This document shows, one piece after another, positions 33,590 to 42,479 of a DNA stretch of 64,000 nt. The stretch spans positions 219,806 to 283,805 of the forward strand of contig DDSH01000022.1 in the NCBI GenBank assembly GCA_002343775.1, in the 5' to 3' direction. Numbering within the stretch: position 1 is the stretch's first letter; each line of letters begins with the position of its first letter. Position numbers and translations under genes: made by a program. This DNA comes from Anaerolineales bacterium UBA2395. GTDB taxonomy: Bacteria > Chloroflexota > Anaerolineae > Anaerolineales > Villigracilaceae. The notes below the pieces were generated by a model. That model was not told where the DNA came from, ran no database searches, and saw only the letters and a list, made by a program, of their open reading frames with translations.

Positions 33590-34310
33590 CCTGCGCCCGC
33601 CTCCACACCTGATACAACCCCAGCCTGCCATTCTCCCCATCGGACAGGAATGACGCCTCCACCTTCATTTGAACCTGCTCCGCCAGCCCGAGCAATTCCT
33701 CTTCTGAGAACTGATGCGCATACCGCAAGCCGGTTCCCCCGCTGCGCCAATCGAGCAAAAAATCCCCTTTTTCCACATCCTCGTTCGAAAGACCCACCCG
33801 ATCCCACGGTTGGATGCGCGCCTTGAGTTTGTCGCTATTCAAGAACTGCCAATTGGAGAGATAAAACCTTCCGCCGGGTTTCAACAATTTCTCCACCCCC
33901 TTTAAGATTCCCAAACGGATCTCCCGCGAAGGGATGTGATGCAGCGTTGCGAACATGGTCACTGCAGCCCAGCGCCCGCTAGCCATATTGAGCTGGTGCG
34001 TCTGCGATGACAGGGCAACCAGATCCATCTCCCAGAAATCCACCCCGGGGATGGAATCCGCTTCCCGAAGCAGGGGCAGGCTGAAGTCCACGCCGAGAAG
34101 CGCGGCTTTATGACCTCGCCGAAGCAGTTCACGCAGGAACAGCCCGTTGCCGCATCCCAGATCTACAACGGATTCATCCGCCTGGATCAGACTGAGGACC
34201 TTCTTCGCGCCGGGTTGCAGGCGCTGGCGTGTCGCGGAAAAAGAATCTCCAAAGCGGTTGTAGAATTCATGGTTGATCTGCAATAATCTGGCGGCGACAT
34301 CGGAATTCAT
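33579..34310 (-). CDS. Trm9/ALKBH8-like SAM-dependent tRNA methyltransferase (putative)
   Basis: This 243-residue protein starts at ATG 34310. The line-up with yeast Trm9, from memory, is close throughout: NHEFYNRFGDSFSATRQR, VVDLGCGNGLFL, FATLHHIPSREIRLGIL, LLKPGGRFYLSNW, RYAHQFSEEELLGLAEQ and a Trp near the end (YQVWRR). Trm9 methylates carboxymethyl-uridine at wobble U34 after Elongator acts. An elp3 gene lies 0.8 kb away, so the context agrees. A generic class I methyltransferase is the alternative. TATAAT at 34322-34317 predicts a leaderless message. Confidence 0.72.
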   Translation of the reverse strand: MNSDVAARLLQINHEFYNRFGDSFSATRQRLQPGAKKVLSLIQADESVVDLGCGNGLFLRELLRRGHKAALLGVDFSLPLLREADSIPGVDFWEMDLVALSSQTHQLNMASGRWAAVTMFATLHHIPSREIRLGILKGVEKLLKPGGRFYLSNWQFLNSDKLKARIQPWDRVGLSNEDVEKGDFLLDWRSGGTGLRYAHQFSEEELLGLAEQVQMKVEASFLSDGENGRLGLYQVWRRAQVTC

Positions 34311-34316
34311 GACAGG

Positions 34317-34322
34317 ATTATA
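34317..34322 (-). promoter_or_regulatory. Leaderless -10 box for Trm9-like gene
   Basis: TATAAT on the minus strand, six bases before ATG 34310; +1 falls on the A. Confidence 0.7.
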
Positions 34323-34344
34323 CATGACGGGGATGACATGACGG

Positions 34345-34350
34345 TATAAT
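34345..34350 (+). promoter_or_regulatory. Leaderless -10 box for cysH
   Basis: TATAAT six bases before ATG 34357; +1 falls on the A. It is divergent from, and only 22 bases away from, the box for the Trm9-like gene. Confidence 0.7.
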
Positions 34351-34356
34351 GCGGGC

Positions 34357-35100
34357 ATGTTATCGGTTGAAGAGATCCGGCAACTTTCAGAAGAATTCGA
34401 GACGAAGACCCCGCAAGAGATCATCCAATGGGCGGTGGAAACGTTTTGCCCCGACCTCGCCATGAGTTCCTCCTTTCAAACGCAGTCCATGCCGCTGCTG
34501 CACATGGTGACCAGCATCCGGCGCGGTATGCGCGTGTATTTCATCGATACGGGTTATCATTTCTGGGAGACGTTGATGTTCCGCGAGCAGATCGCGCATG
34601 AATGGGAACTCAACGTGGTGGACCTGTATCGAAATTCGCGCTGGGATATTTTTGTGCGCCAGCACACGCGCACCCTGCCATTCGAAGACCCGAACCTGTG
34701 CTGTTACCTGCACAAAGTCCAGCCGATGCAGGCAGCGTTGAGCGGGCTCAAGGCATGGATATCCGGCATCCGCCGCGACCAGACGTTTGAACGCGCACAT
34801 GCAAAGATACTGGAATTGCAAAGCGACGGGCTGTTGAAGGTTAATCCGCTGTTGAATTGGACAAAGGCGGATGTCAAACGCTATGCAGAGGAACACAACC
34901 TGCCCGCGCATCCGCTCTATCGGAAGGGCTATCGCAGTGTGGGCTGTGCGCCCTGCACCATTGCCATCGGCGCCAATGACGATGAACGCGCCGGTCGCTG
35001 GGTGGGGCACGGGAAGAGCGAGTGTGGCTTGCATACCACCATGTTCACGCACAAGAACATTGACGAAGTGAAAAAGGAATTTCAATTGGAGATCAAGTGA
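34357..35100 (+). CDS. cysH: Assimilatory APS/PAPS reductase
   Basis: This 247-residue enzyme reduces adenylyl- or phosphoadenylyl-sulfate to sulfite. It has the PP-loop-like AMSSSFQTQSMPLLHM, the Fe-S cysteine pairs LCCYLHKVQPM (Cys115-116) and VGCAPCT, and the catalytic ECGLH. The four extra cysteines indicate the [4Fe-4S] form that usually prefers APS. elp3 follows 43 bases later on the same strand, so sulfite production may be co-expressed with tRNA modification (inference). Confidence 0.93.
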   Translation: MLSVEEIRQLSEEFETKTPQEIIQWAVETFCPDLAMSSSFQTQSMPLLHMVTSIRRGMRVYFIDTGYHFWETLMFREQIAHEWELNVVDLYRNSRWDIFVRQHTRTLPFEDPNLCCYLHKVQPMQAALSGLKAWISGIRRDQTFERAHAKILELQSDGLLKVNPLLNWTKADVKRYAEEHNLPAHPLYRKGYRSVGCAPCTIAIGANDDERAGRWVGHGKSECGLHTTMFTHKNIDEVKKEFQLEIK

Positions 35101-35132
35101 GATGACAGTCGCCGCCAAGGTGACTGTCATCT
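35100..35132. repeat. Palindromic repeat between cysH and elp3 (gtgacggtcac family)
   Basis: Arms agatgacagtc / gactgtcatct at 35100-35110 and 35122-35132, extendable by near-matching inner bases. It lacks a T run, so read-through into elp3 is likely. Confidence 0.75.
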
Positions 35133-35143
35133 GATGATAAGTT

Positions 35144-36781
35144 ATGGAATTTACCGAGAAACGACAACGCTGGAAGAAGTTCAACACGCTCACCCCGCAG
35201 AAGATGGAGCTGGCGCACCGCCTGCTTGACCAGATCCGCGCGGGGGACGATGTGATGGATGTGTTGCGCCACCATCCTCTGGAGGGTGGCGGGTACTTGA
35301 ACAAGGCAGCGTTGGTGGCAGCGTATAACGAGATGGTCAAAGCAGGGACCATTGAACCGGATGGCACTTTGCTGGAAAAAATCCGCATGAAGCCTATGCG
35401 CACTCTATCCGGCGTGACCACGGTGACGGTACTCACCAAGCCATATCCCTGCCCCGGAAAATGTATCTTCTGCCCCACCGATGTGCGCATGCCCAAGAGT
35501 TATCTGCCCGATGAACCCGGCGCGATGCGCGCGCTCGAACATCAATTCGACCCGTTCACACAGGTCGAGTCGCGAATTCGGGCGTTAAAGAATCTCGGTC
35601 ACCCCACCGACAAGATCGAGCTGCTCATTCTTGGCGGTACGTGGTCTTCATATCGACGCGATTATCAGGAATGGTTCGTCGCGCGCTGTTTCGACGCCAT
35701 GAATGATCCTCACCACGGTGAGGACAGAGAAAATCAAAAAGAACCTTCCGTGGTTAATTTGCCCAACATTCACTCCATCAATGAAACCGCTCCTCACCGA
35801 AATGTGGGGCTGGTCATCGAAACGCGACCGGATGAGATCAACCCGGAAGAGATCAAATGGCTGCGTCATCTCGGCGTGACCAAAGTGCAGATGGGCGCGC
35901 AAAGTTTCAACGATCATATTTTGGAGATCAACAAACGCGGACACGATGTGGAAGCTACGCGACAGGCGGCGGCGTTGTTGCGCGCCGCTGGATTCAAGAT
36001 CGTTTTGCATTGGATGCCCAATCTGCTTGGCGCCACGCCTCAAACGGACCGGGAAGATTTCGCGCGACTATGGGAAGATTTCTGCCCCGATGAGATCAAG
36101 ATCTACCCGAATCAACTCCTTGCCAATGCCGAGTTGTACGAATACTGGCAGCGCGGCGAGTTCCAGCCGTACACCACCGAAGAACTCGTAGACTTGATCG
36201 CAGACATCAAACCGACCATTCCACGTTATTGCCGCGTGAACCGCGTCATCCGCGATATTCCGGGGAATAACGTCGTGGAGGGGAATCGCCGCACGAGCCT
36301 GCGGCAGGATGTGCAGGCAGAAATGAAACGGCGCGGGACGCGCTGTCAGTGTGTGAGATGCCGCGAGGTAAAAGGGAAAGCCGTCGCGTTAAGTGCGATG
36401 CGGTTGCATGACCATGTCTACCCTGCCGGCAAAGCCGAGGAGCATTTCATCTCGTTCAACACCGAAGATGACCGTCTCGCCGGGTTCATCCGCCTTTCGC
36501 TGCCGTCGCAAGAGTCTCCTGCAACCGGCATGGCAGATTTGGATGGCGCGGCATTGATCCGCGAAGTGCATGTCTACGGACAGTCTTTGCAAGTCGGCGC
36601 GGAAAAGACCGGAGCGGCTCAGCATGTGGGGCTGGGCACACGTCTACTTGAAGAAGCGGAGCGGGTTGCAAAAGAAAATGGGTTCGCAAAACTCGCCGTC
36701 ATCGCGGCAGTTGGCACACGTCAATATTATTTAGATCGAGGCTTTGAACGTGGGGAATATTACCTGGTGAAGAATATCTGA
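35144..36781 (+). CDS. elp3: tRNA wobble-uridine modifying radical SAM/acetyltransferase Elp3
   Basis: This 545-residue protein has an N-terminal helical part, then a radical SAM domain with cluster cysteines 103, 107 and 110 (YPCPGKCIFCPTDVRMP). SYLPDEPGAMRALE and ILGGTWSSY follow, as in Elp3. The GNAT acetyltransferase domain occupies ~390-545 (REVHVYGQSLQVG, GLGTRLLEEAERVAKENGF, YYLDRGFERGEYYL). Elp3 attaches a carboxymethyl group to U34 of tRNA using acetyl-CoA. Stand-alone Elp3 is known in Chloroflexota. The other Elongator subunits are absent here. Confidence 0.95.
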   Translation: MEFTEKRQRWKKFNTLTPQKMELAHRLLDQIRAGDDVMDVLRHHPLEGGGYLNKAALVAAYNEMVKAGTIEPDGTLLEKIRMKPMRTLSGVTTVTVLTKPYPCPGKCIFCPTDVRMPKSYLPDEPGAMRALEHQFDPFTQVESRIRALKNLGHPTDKIELLILGGTWSSYRRDYQEWFVARCFDAMNDPHHGEDRENQKEPSVVNLPNIHSINETAPHRNVGLVIETRPDEINPEEIKWLRHLGVTKVQMGAQSFNDHILEINKRGHDVEATRQAAALLRAAGFKIVLHWMPNLLGATPQTDREDFARLWEDFCPDEIKIYPNQLLANAELYEYWQRGEFQPYTTEELVDLIADIKPTIPRYCRVNRVIRDIPGNNVVEGNRRTSLRQDVQAEMKRRGTRCQCVRCREVKGKAVALSAMRLHDHVYPAGKAEEHFISFNTEDDRLAGFIRLSLPSQESPATGMADLDGAALIREVHVYGQSLQVGAEKTGAAQHVGLGTRLLEEAERVAKENGFAKLAVIAAVGTRQYYLDRGFERGEYYLVKNI

Positions 36782-36893
36782 CTCGAAGATTCGCACGGCA
36801 TCTGCCCATTTCAAAACTGAGCAAGAATCGGGTCGTGTTTGAAGCACGTCCCATCTACAATCCCCAGAAATCATTTAATAATAGGAGAATGCT

Positions 36894-37769
36894 TTGAAAA
36901 CCAAACACTGGATCATCTTTATTACGCTCGGGCTGATCTGGAGTTCGTCCTTTATGTGGGTCGAACTTGCGCTGCGAGAAGTGGGACCCATCACGCTGGT
37001 GGCGTTCCGGGTCTTCTTCGGGTTTCTATTCGGCGCGGCAGTCATCATCACCCAGCGCATTCCATTGCCGCGCTCATGGAAGGAATGGGCACCGCTGATC
37101 GTTCTCGGCTTGACCAACATCGCGATTCCCTTCTTCCTCATCTCGTGGGGGCAAAAATCCATCGACTCGGGTGTCGCCTCCATCCTCGATGCGACCGTGC
37201 CGCTCTTCACCATTTTGGTGGCACACTTCCTCCTGCACGATGACAAGATGACCCTGCCCAAAGTCCTCGGCTTGCTGACCGGTTTTGCGGGTGTGGTCGT
37301 GCTGATGAGCAAAGACATCGGGGAAGATACCGGCTCCCTGCTCGGACAATTGGCGGTGATTGCCGCCTGTATTTTCTATGCAGCGAGTTCCATCATTGCG
37401 CGTGTCTTTACCGAAAACACACCCACCATTCTGCGCGGACTCGGTCCGCTGGCTTCTGCCGCAGTGGTGATGGTCTCATCCGCGTTCATTTTCGAAGCGC
37501 CGCTTAAAATTCCCACCCTGCCCATTACCTGGATCGCTTTGTTGTGGATGGGCATCCTCGGTTCGGGGCTGGCATTCATCATGTTGTTCTATCTCATCCA
37601 CGAGATCGGACCAACGCGCACCACCATGGTCACCTATCTTTTCCCGCTCGGCGGGGTTACACTTGGAGTCATCTTCCTCAACGAGCAGCTGACCTGGCAG
37701 ATCGTCACTGGCGCTGTCCTCATCATCCTCAGCCTCGTCATTGCCAACTGGAGTCCCAAACCCGCATGA
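36894..37769 (+). CDS. DMT-superfamily EamA transporter
   Basis: This 291-residue protein has ten hydrophobic segments in two EamA repeats (IWSSSFMWVELALREVGP in the first; GSGLAFIMLFYLIHEIGPT in the second). The start is TTG 36894, six bases after AGGAG; no in-frame ATG fits the conserved N-terminus. The family exports or imports metabolites and the substrate is not predictable. Its stop overlaps the start of era by four bases. Confidence 0.88.
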   Translation: MKTKHWIIFITLGLIWSSSFMWVELALREVGPITLVAFRVFFGFLFGAAVIITQRIPLPRSWKEWAPLIVLGLTNIAIPFFLISWGQKSIDSGVASILDATVPLFTILVAHFLLHDDKMTLPKVLGLLTGFAGVVVLMSKDIGEDTGSLLGQLAVIAACIFYAASSIIARVFTENTPTILRGLGPLASAAVVMVSSAFIFEAPLKIPTLPITWIALLWMGILGSGLAFIMLFYLIHEIGPTRTTMVTYLFPLGGVTLGVIFLNEQLTWQIVTGAVLIILSLVIANWSPKPA

Positions 37770-38665
37770 CCCATCGTTCCGGTTTTATCACCATCATCGG
37801 ACGCCCCAACGTGGGCAAGTCCACCCTGCTCAATGCCTTGCTTGGGCAAAAGATCGCAGCCGTCTCACCGCGCCCACAAACCACACGCAGACGCCAACTC
37901 GGCATTCTCACGCTCAAGGACGCCCAATTGATTTTCGTCGATACGCCTGGTCTGCACAGCGCCAAACACAAACTCGGCGAATTCTTAAATCAAGAAGCGC
38001 AGGAAGCCCTCGATGGCGTGGATCTGATCCTCTGGCTGGTGGAAGCATCATCTGCCCCAACAGAAGAAGACGTCAGCATAGCGAATCTTCTTAAAGGAGT
38101 CGCGCGTCGGACTCCCCGCATGTTGGTACTGAACAAAATAGATCTGATCAAACCCGAAGATTTGTCCGCGCGCGAGAGCGAATATGCCGCGCTGATGGAG
38201 AGCGCCAGCCTGATGAAGGTCTCCGCATCGAACCGGCTTGGAATTGGTGAACTGCTCGAAGCGCTGATCCAGACGTCGCCGGAGAGAGAAGCGGATTATC
38301 CCGAAGAGCAGGTCACGGACCTTTATGAAAGGGAGATCGCGGGAGATTTGATCCGCGAGGCATGTCTCATCAAATTAAGAGACGAAGTGCCGCATGGCAT
38401 GGCAGTCCGCATCGACGAGTTCAAAGAGCGTGAGAACGGCATGGCGTATATTGCCGCGACGATTTTTGTCGAGCGAGAATCGCAAAAGGGGATCGTCATC
38501 GGCGAAGGCGGCAAGATGCTCAAGAGCATTGGCTCGGCGGCGCGCAAAGAGATCGAAGAAATGGGCGGACGAAAGGTGTTTTTGGAATTGCGCGTGAAGG
38601 TTTCCAAAGATTGGCGCAACGACCCGAACATGCTCAAGCAGTTTGGGTATGGGAAGAAAAAATAA
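37766..38665 (+). CDS. era: GTPase Era
   Basis: This 299-residue GTPase binds 16S rRNA and assists 30S maturation. It has G1 GRPNVGKST, G3 DTPG, G4 NKID and G5 SASN, then a C-terminal KH domain with GEGGKMLKSIGSAARKEIEE. Length matches the family. The ATG at 37766 overlaps the end of the transporter gene; the long upstream open frame is a shadow of that gene. Confidence 0.96.
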   Translation: MTHRSGFITIIGRPNVGKSTLLNALLGQKIAAVSPRPQTTRRRQLGILTLKDAQLIFVDTPGLHSAKHKLGEFLNQEAQEALDGVDLILWLVEASSAPTEEDVSIANLLKGVARRTPRMLVLNKIDLIKPEDLSARESEYAALMESASLMKVSASNRLGIGELLEALIQTSPEREADYPEEQVTDLYEREIAGDLIREACLIKLRDEVPHGMAVRIDEFKERENGMAYIAATIFVERESQKGIVIGEGGKMLKSIGSAARKEIEEMGGRKVFLELRVKVSKDWRNDPNMLKQFGYGKKK

Positions 38666-38752
38666 TGTCATTGCGAGCCTGTTGGTCGAGTAGGACGAAG
38701 TCCATATCGAGACCAAGGGTGACCGCTTTGCGGCGCTTCGCAATTACATACA
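38666..38752. repeat. Intergenic repeat of the tcattgcgag type
   Basis: tcattgcgag near 38668 and gcgcttcgcaatta near 38736 form imperfect inverted ends around ttggtcgag...ctcgaccaa-like sequence. It resembles dispersed repeats common in environmental genomes. No gene is seen. Confidence 0.5.
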
Positions 38753-39637
38753 TCATCTGCCTTTCAACGGCTTGAAGCCTTCTCCCAACGCTTCGTGCGC
38801 GACCCCGATGACCATAAAGGCTTCGGGGTCTTTTTCATGGACGATGGCTTTGAGCGTGGCGACTTCGGCGCGGTTGATGACGCAATACAACACGGGACGT
38901 GAATTGCCCGTGTAGGCGCCTTTGCCTTCCAACCAGGTCACGCCGCGTTCCATTTCATCGATGACGCACTGCGAGACATCGTCCGGCTTGGCGGTGACGA
39001 TCATTGCCGTGCGGACGGTTCCGCCGCCTTCGAGCACGGTTTCAGCGACCAAGCCGCTGACATACAACGCGATCATGGCATACAGGGCTTCCTTCCAGCC
39101 GAAGACGAATCCAGCCGAGAGGATGACCGCCGTATCGACGATGAGATAGCTTTGCGTCATGGAAATGCCGCGCCAGTTGTTGAGGATGCGGGCAAGAATA
39201 TCCGAGCCGCCGCTGGTGCCACGCGCGCGGTAGACCAATCCATAGCCCACCCCACTGACGATGGCTCCGTACAACGAGTTGAGGAAAATATCGCCTTGCA
39301 GGTCATTGACAAGGATCTGAGAATATTCCATGAAAACAGGGATCTTCAATAACAGGTCGGTGAACAATGAGTAGGTAATGATGGCAACCGCTGTGCGCAT
39401 CACAAACTTTGTCCCGCCGAGGAAGCGCCAGCCCAGCAGAAAGAGCGGCACATTGCCGATAAAGACCATCAAGCCAATGGGGAAACCGGTGAAATGGTTG
39501 ATGATCTGAGAGATACCGCTCACCCCGCCCGAAGCGAGATTGGCAGGGACAAAGAACAAACGCAAACTGACTGCCTGAATCAGGCTGGAGGCGACGATGA
39601 GAGAGTAGTCGCGGATGGTGGGAAAATACTTTTTCAT
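38753..39637 (-). CDS. YitT family membrane protein
   Basis: This 294-residue protein has five to six membrane segments (FFVPANLASGGVSGISQII, GVGYGLVYRARGTSGGSD) followed by a soluble DUF2179 domain near residues 210-285 (GVTWLEGKGAYTGNSRPVLY). The architecture matches YitT/YqfU-type proteins, whose function is unknown. GAAAGGA precedes the ATG, with a TATAAT further upstream. Confidence 0.9.
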   Translation of the reverse strand: MKKYFPTIRDYSLIVASSLIQAVSLRLFFVPANLASGGVSGISQIINHFTGFPIGLMVFIGNVPLFLLGWRFLGGTKFVMRTAVAIITYSLFTDLLLKIPVFMEYSQILVNDLQGDIFLNSLYGAIVSGVGYGLVYRARGTSGGSDILARILNNWRGISMTQSYLIVDTAVILSAGFVFGWKEALYAMIALYVSGLVAETVLEGGGTVRTAMIVTAKPDDVSQCVIDEMERGVTWLEGKGAYTGNSRPVLYCVINRAEVATLKAIVHEKDPEAFMVIGVAHEALGEGFKPLKGR

Positions 39638-39728
39638 GAACGTTCCTTTCAGGGCGGCAATTATATATTACCCGCGCCCCGCCGAAGTTGAGAGTACTTT
39701 GCAAGTAACCGCCAACTTCCACCTTTGG

Positions 39729-39734
39729 TACAAT
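39729..39734 (+). promoter_or_regulatory. Extended -10 box, near-leaderless start
   Basis: TTGGTACAATC (TACAAT with TGG extension); predicted leader two bases to ATG 39743. The same string recurs before the gene at 47587. Confidence 0.6.
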
Positions 39735-39742
39735 CACCCCCT

Positions 39743-40753
39743 ATGCAAATGAAGAAATGGCAATTCTGGCTCGGGGTGCTCATCAGTATCCTGTTTTTGT
39801 GGCTCGCCCTGCGCGGACTGCACCTGGGAGATTTCTGGGGCGCGGTTCAAAAAGCGAACTATATCTGGCTTTTGCCAGGTATTTTTGTGTATTTTGTCGG
39901 GGTATGGGTGCGGGCATGGCGCTGGCACTACCTGCTCGGTCCGATCAAAAAGATTCCCACCAAAACCATGTTCCCCATCACCACCATCGGCTACATGGGA
40001 AACAACATCTATCCGGCAAGGGCAGGGGAAGTATTACGGGCGGTCATCCTCAAACGCAAGGAAGGCGTACCCGTCTCAGCTTCACTGGCGACCATCATTG
40101 TCGAGCGCATCTTCGACGGTGTGGTGATGCTGGCATTCATCTTCGTCAATTTGACCGAACTGGCAAAACTCACCAGCGCTTCGGGCTTTGTGGGCAACAT
40201 TCAGGAAGTGGCGATCTACGGAACCGGAATTTTCATCGGCGCGCTCGTGGTCTTTTTGCTGGCCGCCATGTTCCCGCAAATTAGCATCCGCATCGGTTCG
40301 TGGATGATCGAACGTCTCACGCCCAAACGCCTGCATGAGAAACTCGGCAACATCATGCACAAGTTTTTGGATGGGCTGGCTTCACTGCGTTCGCCCTTCA
40401 ACGTGTTAATGGTTTTCTTTACCTCGGTCATCATCTGGCTGTTGGAGACGGGCAAATACTGGTTCGTGATGCACGCCTTCGATTTTGAAGTCTCGTTCTT
40501 TGCGCTGATGTTGATGAACGGCATCGTCAACCTTGCCACCACCATCCCATCGGCTCCCGGTTATATCGGCACGTTCGATGCTCCCGGCATCGCCGTCCTC
40601 ACCGCCTATGGCGTGGATCAAGCCACCGCAGCGGGATATACTCTCGTGCTGCATGTGGCGTTGTGGTTCCCGATCACGCTGCTCGGCGTGTACTTCATGG
40701 CGCGCGAAGGGATAAAATGGTCGGATGATCTGAGGGAAGAAACGAAAGAATAA
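39743..40753 (+). CDS. Lysylphosphatidylglycerol synthase transmembrane-region/UPF0104 family protein
   Basis: This 336-residue protein has about eight membrane segments and the family motifs WVRAWRWHYLLGP, GYMGNNIYPARAGEVLRA and PSAPGYIGTFD. The family (flippase-like domain, related to the membrane half of MprF and to AglD) is thought to handle lipid or lipid-linked substrates. It is followed after 45 bases by an FAD oxidoreductase. ATGs at 39743 and 39749 are both possible. Confidence 0.87.
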   Translation: MQMKKWQFWLGVLISILFLWLALRGLHLGDFWGAVQKANYIWLLPGIFVYFVGVWVRAWRWHYLLGPIKKIPTKTMFPITTIGYMGNNIYPARAGEVLRAVILKRKEGVPVSASLATIIVERIFDGVVMLAFIFVNLTELAKLTSASGFVGNIQEVAIYGTGIFIGALVVFLLAAMFPQISIRIGSWMIERLTPKRLHEKLGNIMHKFLDGLASLRSPFNVLMVFFTSVIIWLLETGKYWFVMHAFDFEVSFFALMLMNGIVNLATTIPSAPGYIGTFDAPGIAVLTAYGVDQATAAGYTLVLHVALWFPITLLGVYFMAREGIKWSDDLREETKE

Positions 40754-40760
40754 TCTACTC

Positions 40761-40785
40761 GCCCGGGCGGGATGCCCCCGCCCCT
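40761..40785. repeat. GC-rich palindrome between two genes
   Basis: gcccgggcgggatgcccccg then cccct; it belongs with elements at 14167-14188 and 60298-60320. Confidence 0.5.
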
Positions 40786-40798
40786 AGAGAGGAATGAA

Positions 40799-42073
40799 AT
40801 GAAAATCGCCATTATTGGAGCAGGATACGGCGGCATGTCTGCCGCGTGGGATTTGCAAAAAGTGGGTCACGATGTAACCATTTTTGAGTCCGCAAATTAT
40901 GTGGGCGGGCTGGCAAGCGGATTCAAAGAACCGCATTGGGATTGGTCGGTGGAGAAGTTCTACCATCACTGGTTTCAGTCAGATGATTCCATGCTTGGCA
41001 TCATCCGCGAGTTGGGATTGGAGGAAAAGGTCATCTTCCCGCGCCCGTTGACGGTCATGTATCACATGCAGAAGTGGTATCCCTTCGACTCGATCATCAA
41101 CGCGCTTCTTTTCCCAGGACTGGGATGGGGACTCAACAAAATAAGGTTTGGTCTCGTCGGATTGTTCTTGCGCCTGACAAAAAACTGGCGGGCGTTGGAA
41201 AAGGTCACCGCCCACGAGTGGATGATGAAGTACGCGGGCAGACAAGTCTATGAGCAGATGTGGCAGCCATTGCTGGTCGGGAAGTTCGGTCCGTTCTACA
41301 AGGATGTCAACATGGCGTGGATGTGGGCACGCATCCATGCGCGGACGACTCGTCTGGGTACATTCGAAGGCGGCTTTCAGAAATTCGCAGACTTATTCGC
41401 GGAAAAATTGCGCGAAAAGGGAGTGGAGATTCGGCTTGGAGTGAATATCAAGTCCATAAAGAAGGACTCGGCGTCGGGTGGTTTGACCGTGGATGGTGAA
41501 TCCTTCGATAAAGTCCTGGTCACCACGTCTCCGAATCTGATGGCGAAATTCTGCCCCGACTTGCCCGAATCCTATTTGAAGGGTTTGTTGGAGTTGAAGT
41601 CGATGGGCGCAGTGGTGATGACACTCTCGCTCAAGCATCAGTTATCGAAGGATGGCTTTTACTGGTTCAACGTGCCGAAGGAAGAGGGCTATCCGTTCCT
41701 CGCGCTGGTGGAGCACACGAATTATGTGTCGAGCGAGCATTTCGGCGGTGACCATATCGTGTATGCGGGCGATTATCTTGAATTGGGTCACGAATACTTC
41801 GAGATGACCGACGAGCAGTTGCTTGAAAGATTTATTCCGGCGTTCGAGAAGTTCAACCCCGAATTCAAACGCGAGTGGATAAAGAAGATTTGGGTACATA
41901 AAACCAATTACGCCCAACCCGTTCCTTTAGTTGGACATTCCAAAAACATTCCCGCCATTCAAACGCCCATCGAAGGCTTGTACTTCGCTTCGATGAGTCA
42001 GGTCTACCCGTGGGATCGGGGTACGAATTTCGCGGTGGAGATCGGAAGACGGGCAGCGAGGATGATGAAGTAG
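40799..42073 (+). CDS. FAD-dependent amine-oxidase/protoporphyrinogen-oxidase-like oxidoreductase
   Basis: This 424-residue protein has an N-terminal dinucleotide-binding motif IAIIGAGYGGMSAAWDLQKV and FESANYVGGLASGF, and a C-terminal FAD-binding segment YPWDRGTNFAVEIGRRAA. This is the HemY/phytoene-desaturase group of flavoproteins. Exact substrate is unknown; the membrane-protein neighbour suggests lipid or cell-envelope chemistry (inference). GAGAGGA precedes the ATG. Confidence 0.85.
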   Translation: MKIAIIGAGYGGMSAAWDLQKVGHDVTIFESANYVGGLASGFKEPHWDWSVEKFYHHWFQSDDSMLGIIRELGLEEKVIFPRPLTVMYHMQKWYPFDSIINALLFPGLGWGLNKIRFGLVGLFLRLTKNWRALEKVTAHEWMMKYAGRQVYEQMWQPLLVGKFGPFYKDVNMAWMWARIHARTTRLGTFEGGFQKFADLFAEKLREKGVEIRLGVNIKSIKKDSASGGLTVDGESFDKVLVTTSPNLMAKFCPDLPESYLKGLLELKSMGAVVMTLSLKHQLSKDGFYWFNVPKEEGYPFLALVEHTNYVSSEHFGGDHIVYAGDYLELGHEYFEMTDEQLLERFIPAFEKFNPEFKREWIKKIWVHKTNYAQPVPLVGHSKNIPAIQTPIEGLYFASMSQVYPWDRGTNFAVEIGRRAARMMK

Positions 42074-42076
42074 CAG

Positions 42077-42109
42077 GACGCCCCCTCTCTTTTGAGGGGG
42101 CGTCTTTTT
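42077..42109 (+). terminator. Rho-independent terminator
   Basis: Eleven-pair perfect stem gacgccccctc / gagggggcgtc, six-base loop and T run at 42105-42109. Confidence 0.9.
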
Positions 42110-42479
42110 ATTTCACCACCAGCGTATACTCCCGCTCTCCCGTCTGCCCGCTTATGTTGGTTCCGAGGCACGTCACGAAGACTTTGAACACGAAGGTCCC
42201 TGGTTCCTCAGGTGATCCATAGATCCGTGCCTTGCCTTCGTGTGTGCTCTCATCGAATTCAAAGCCCAATCCTCGCGGCAATTTCCCCTCGGAAATGTAT
42301 ATCATGGCGACAGGTGTTTCATTTTGCGAAACCGAAATCTCCACATCATAGGGAACACCCGTGCTGGCTTCTGGCAGATCCGATGGAGTGAATTCCAGTT
42401 CAGGTCTGTCGGTTCTCCAACATGCAAGTGAGGAAAGGACCAGAGCGGCTATCGAAAGAAAAACAGGGATGCGTTTCAT
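42108..42479 (-). CDS. Small putative-Ig-fold lipoprotein
   Basis: This 123-residue protein has a lipoprotein signal (AALVLSSLAC, cysteine near residue 20). The following ~95 residues resemble putative Ig-like (He_PIG) domains: LPEASTGVPYDVEISV, LPRGLGFEF, IYGSPEEPGTFVFKVFVT. It is probably surface-anchored; no enzymatic motif is present. Its start overlaps the stop of the tandem GNAT gene. Confidence 0.78.
   Translation of the reverse strand: MKRIPVFLSIAALVLSSLACWRTDRPELEFTPSDLPEASTGVPYDVEISVSQNETPVAMIYISEGKLPRGLGFEFDESTHEGKARIYGSPEEPGTFVFKVFVTCLGTNISGQTGEREYTLVVK

Noticed and set aside
34387..35496. Minus-strand open frame of 369 codons
   Set aside because: Antisense to cysH and elp3, whose motifs are unambiguous.
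38666..38752. tRNA-like gene in the era-yitT gap
   Set aside because: No cloverleaf with proper T-arm or anticodon stem could be drawn; the sequence fits a dispersed repeat better.
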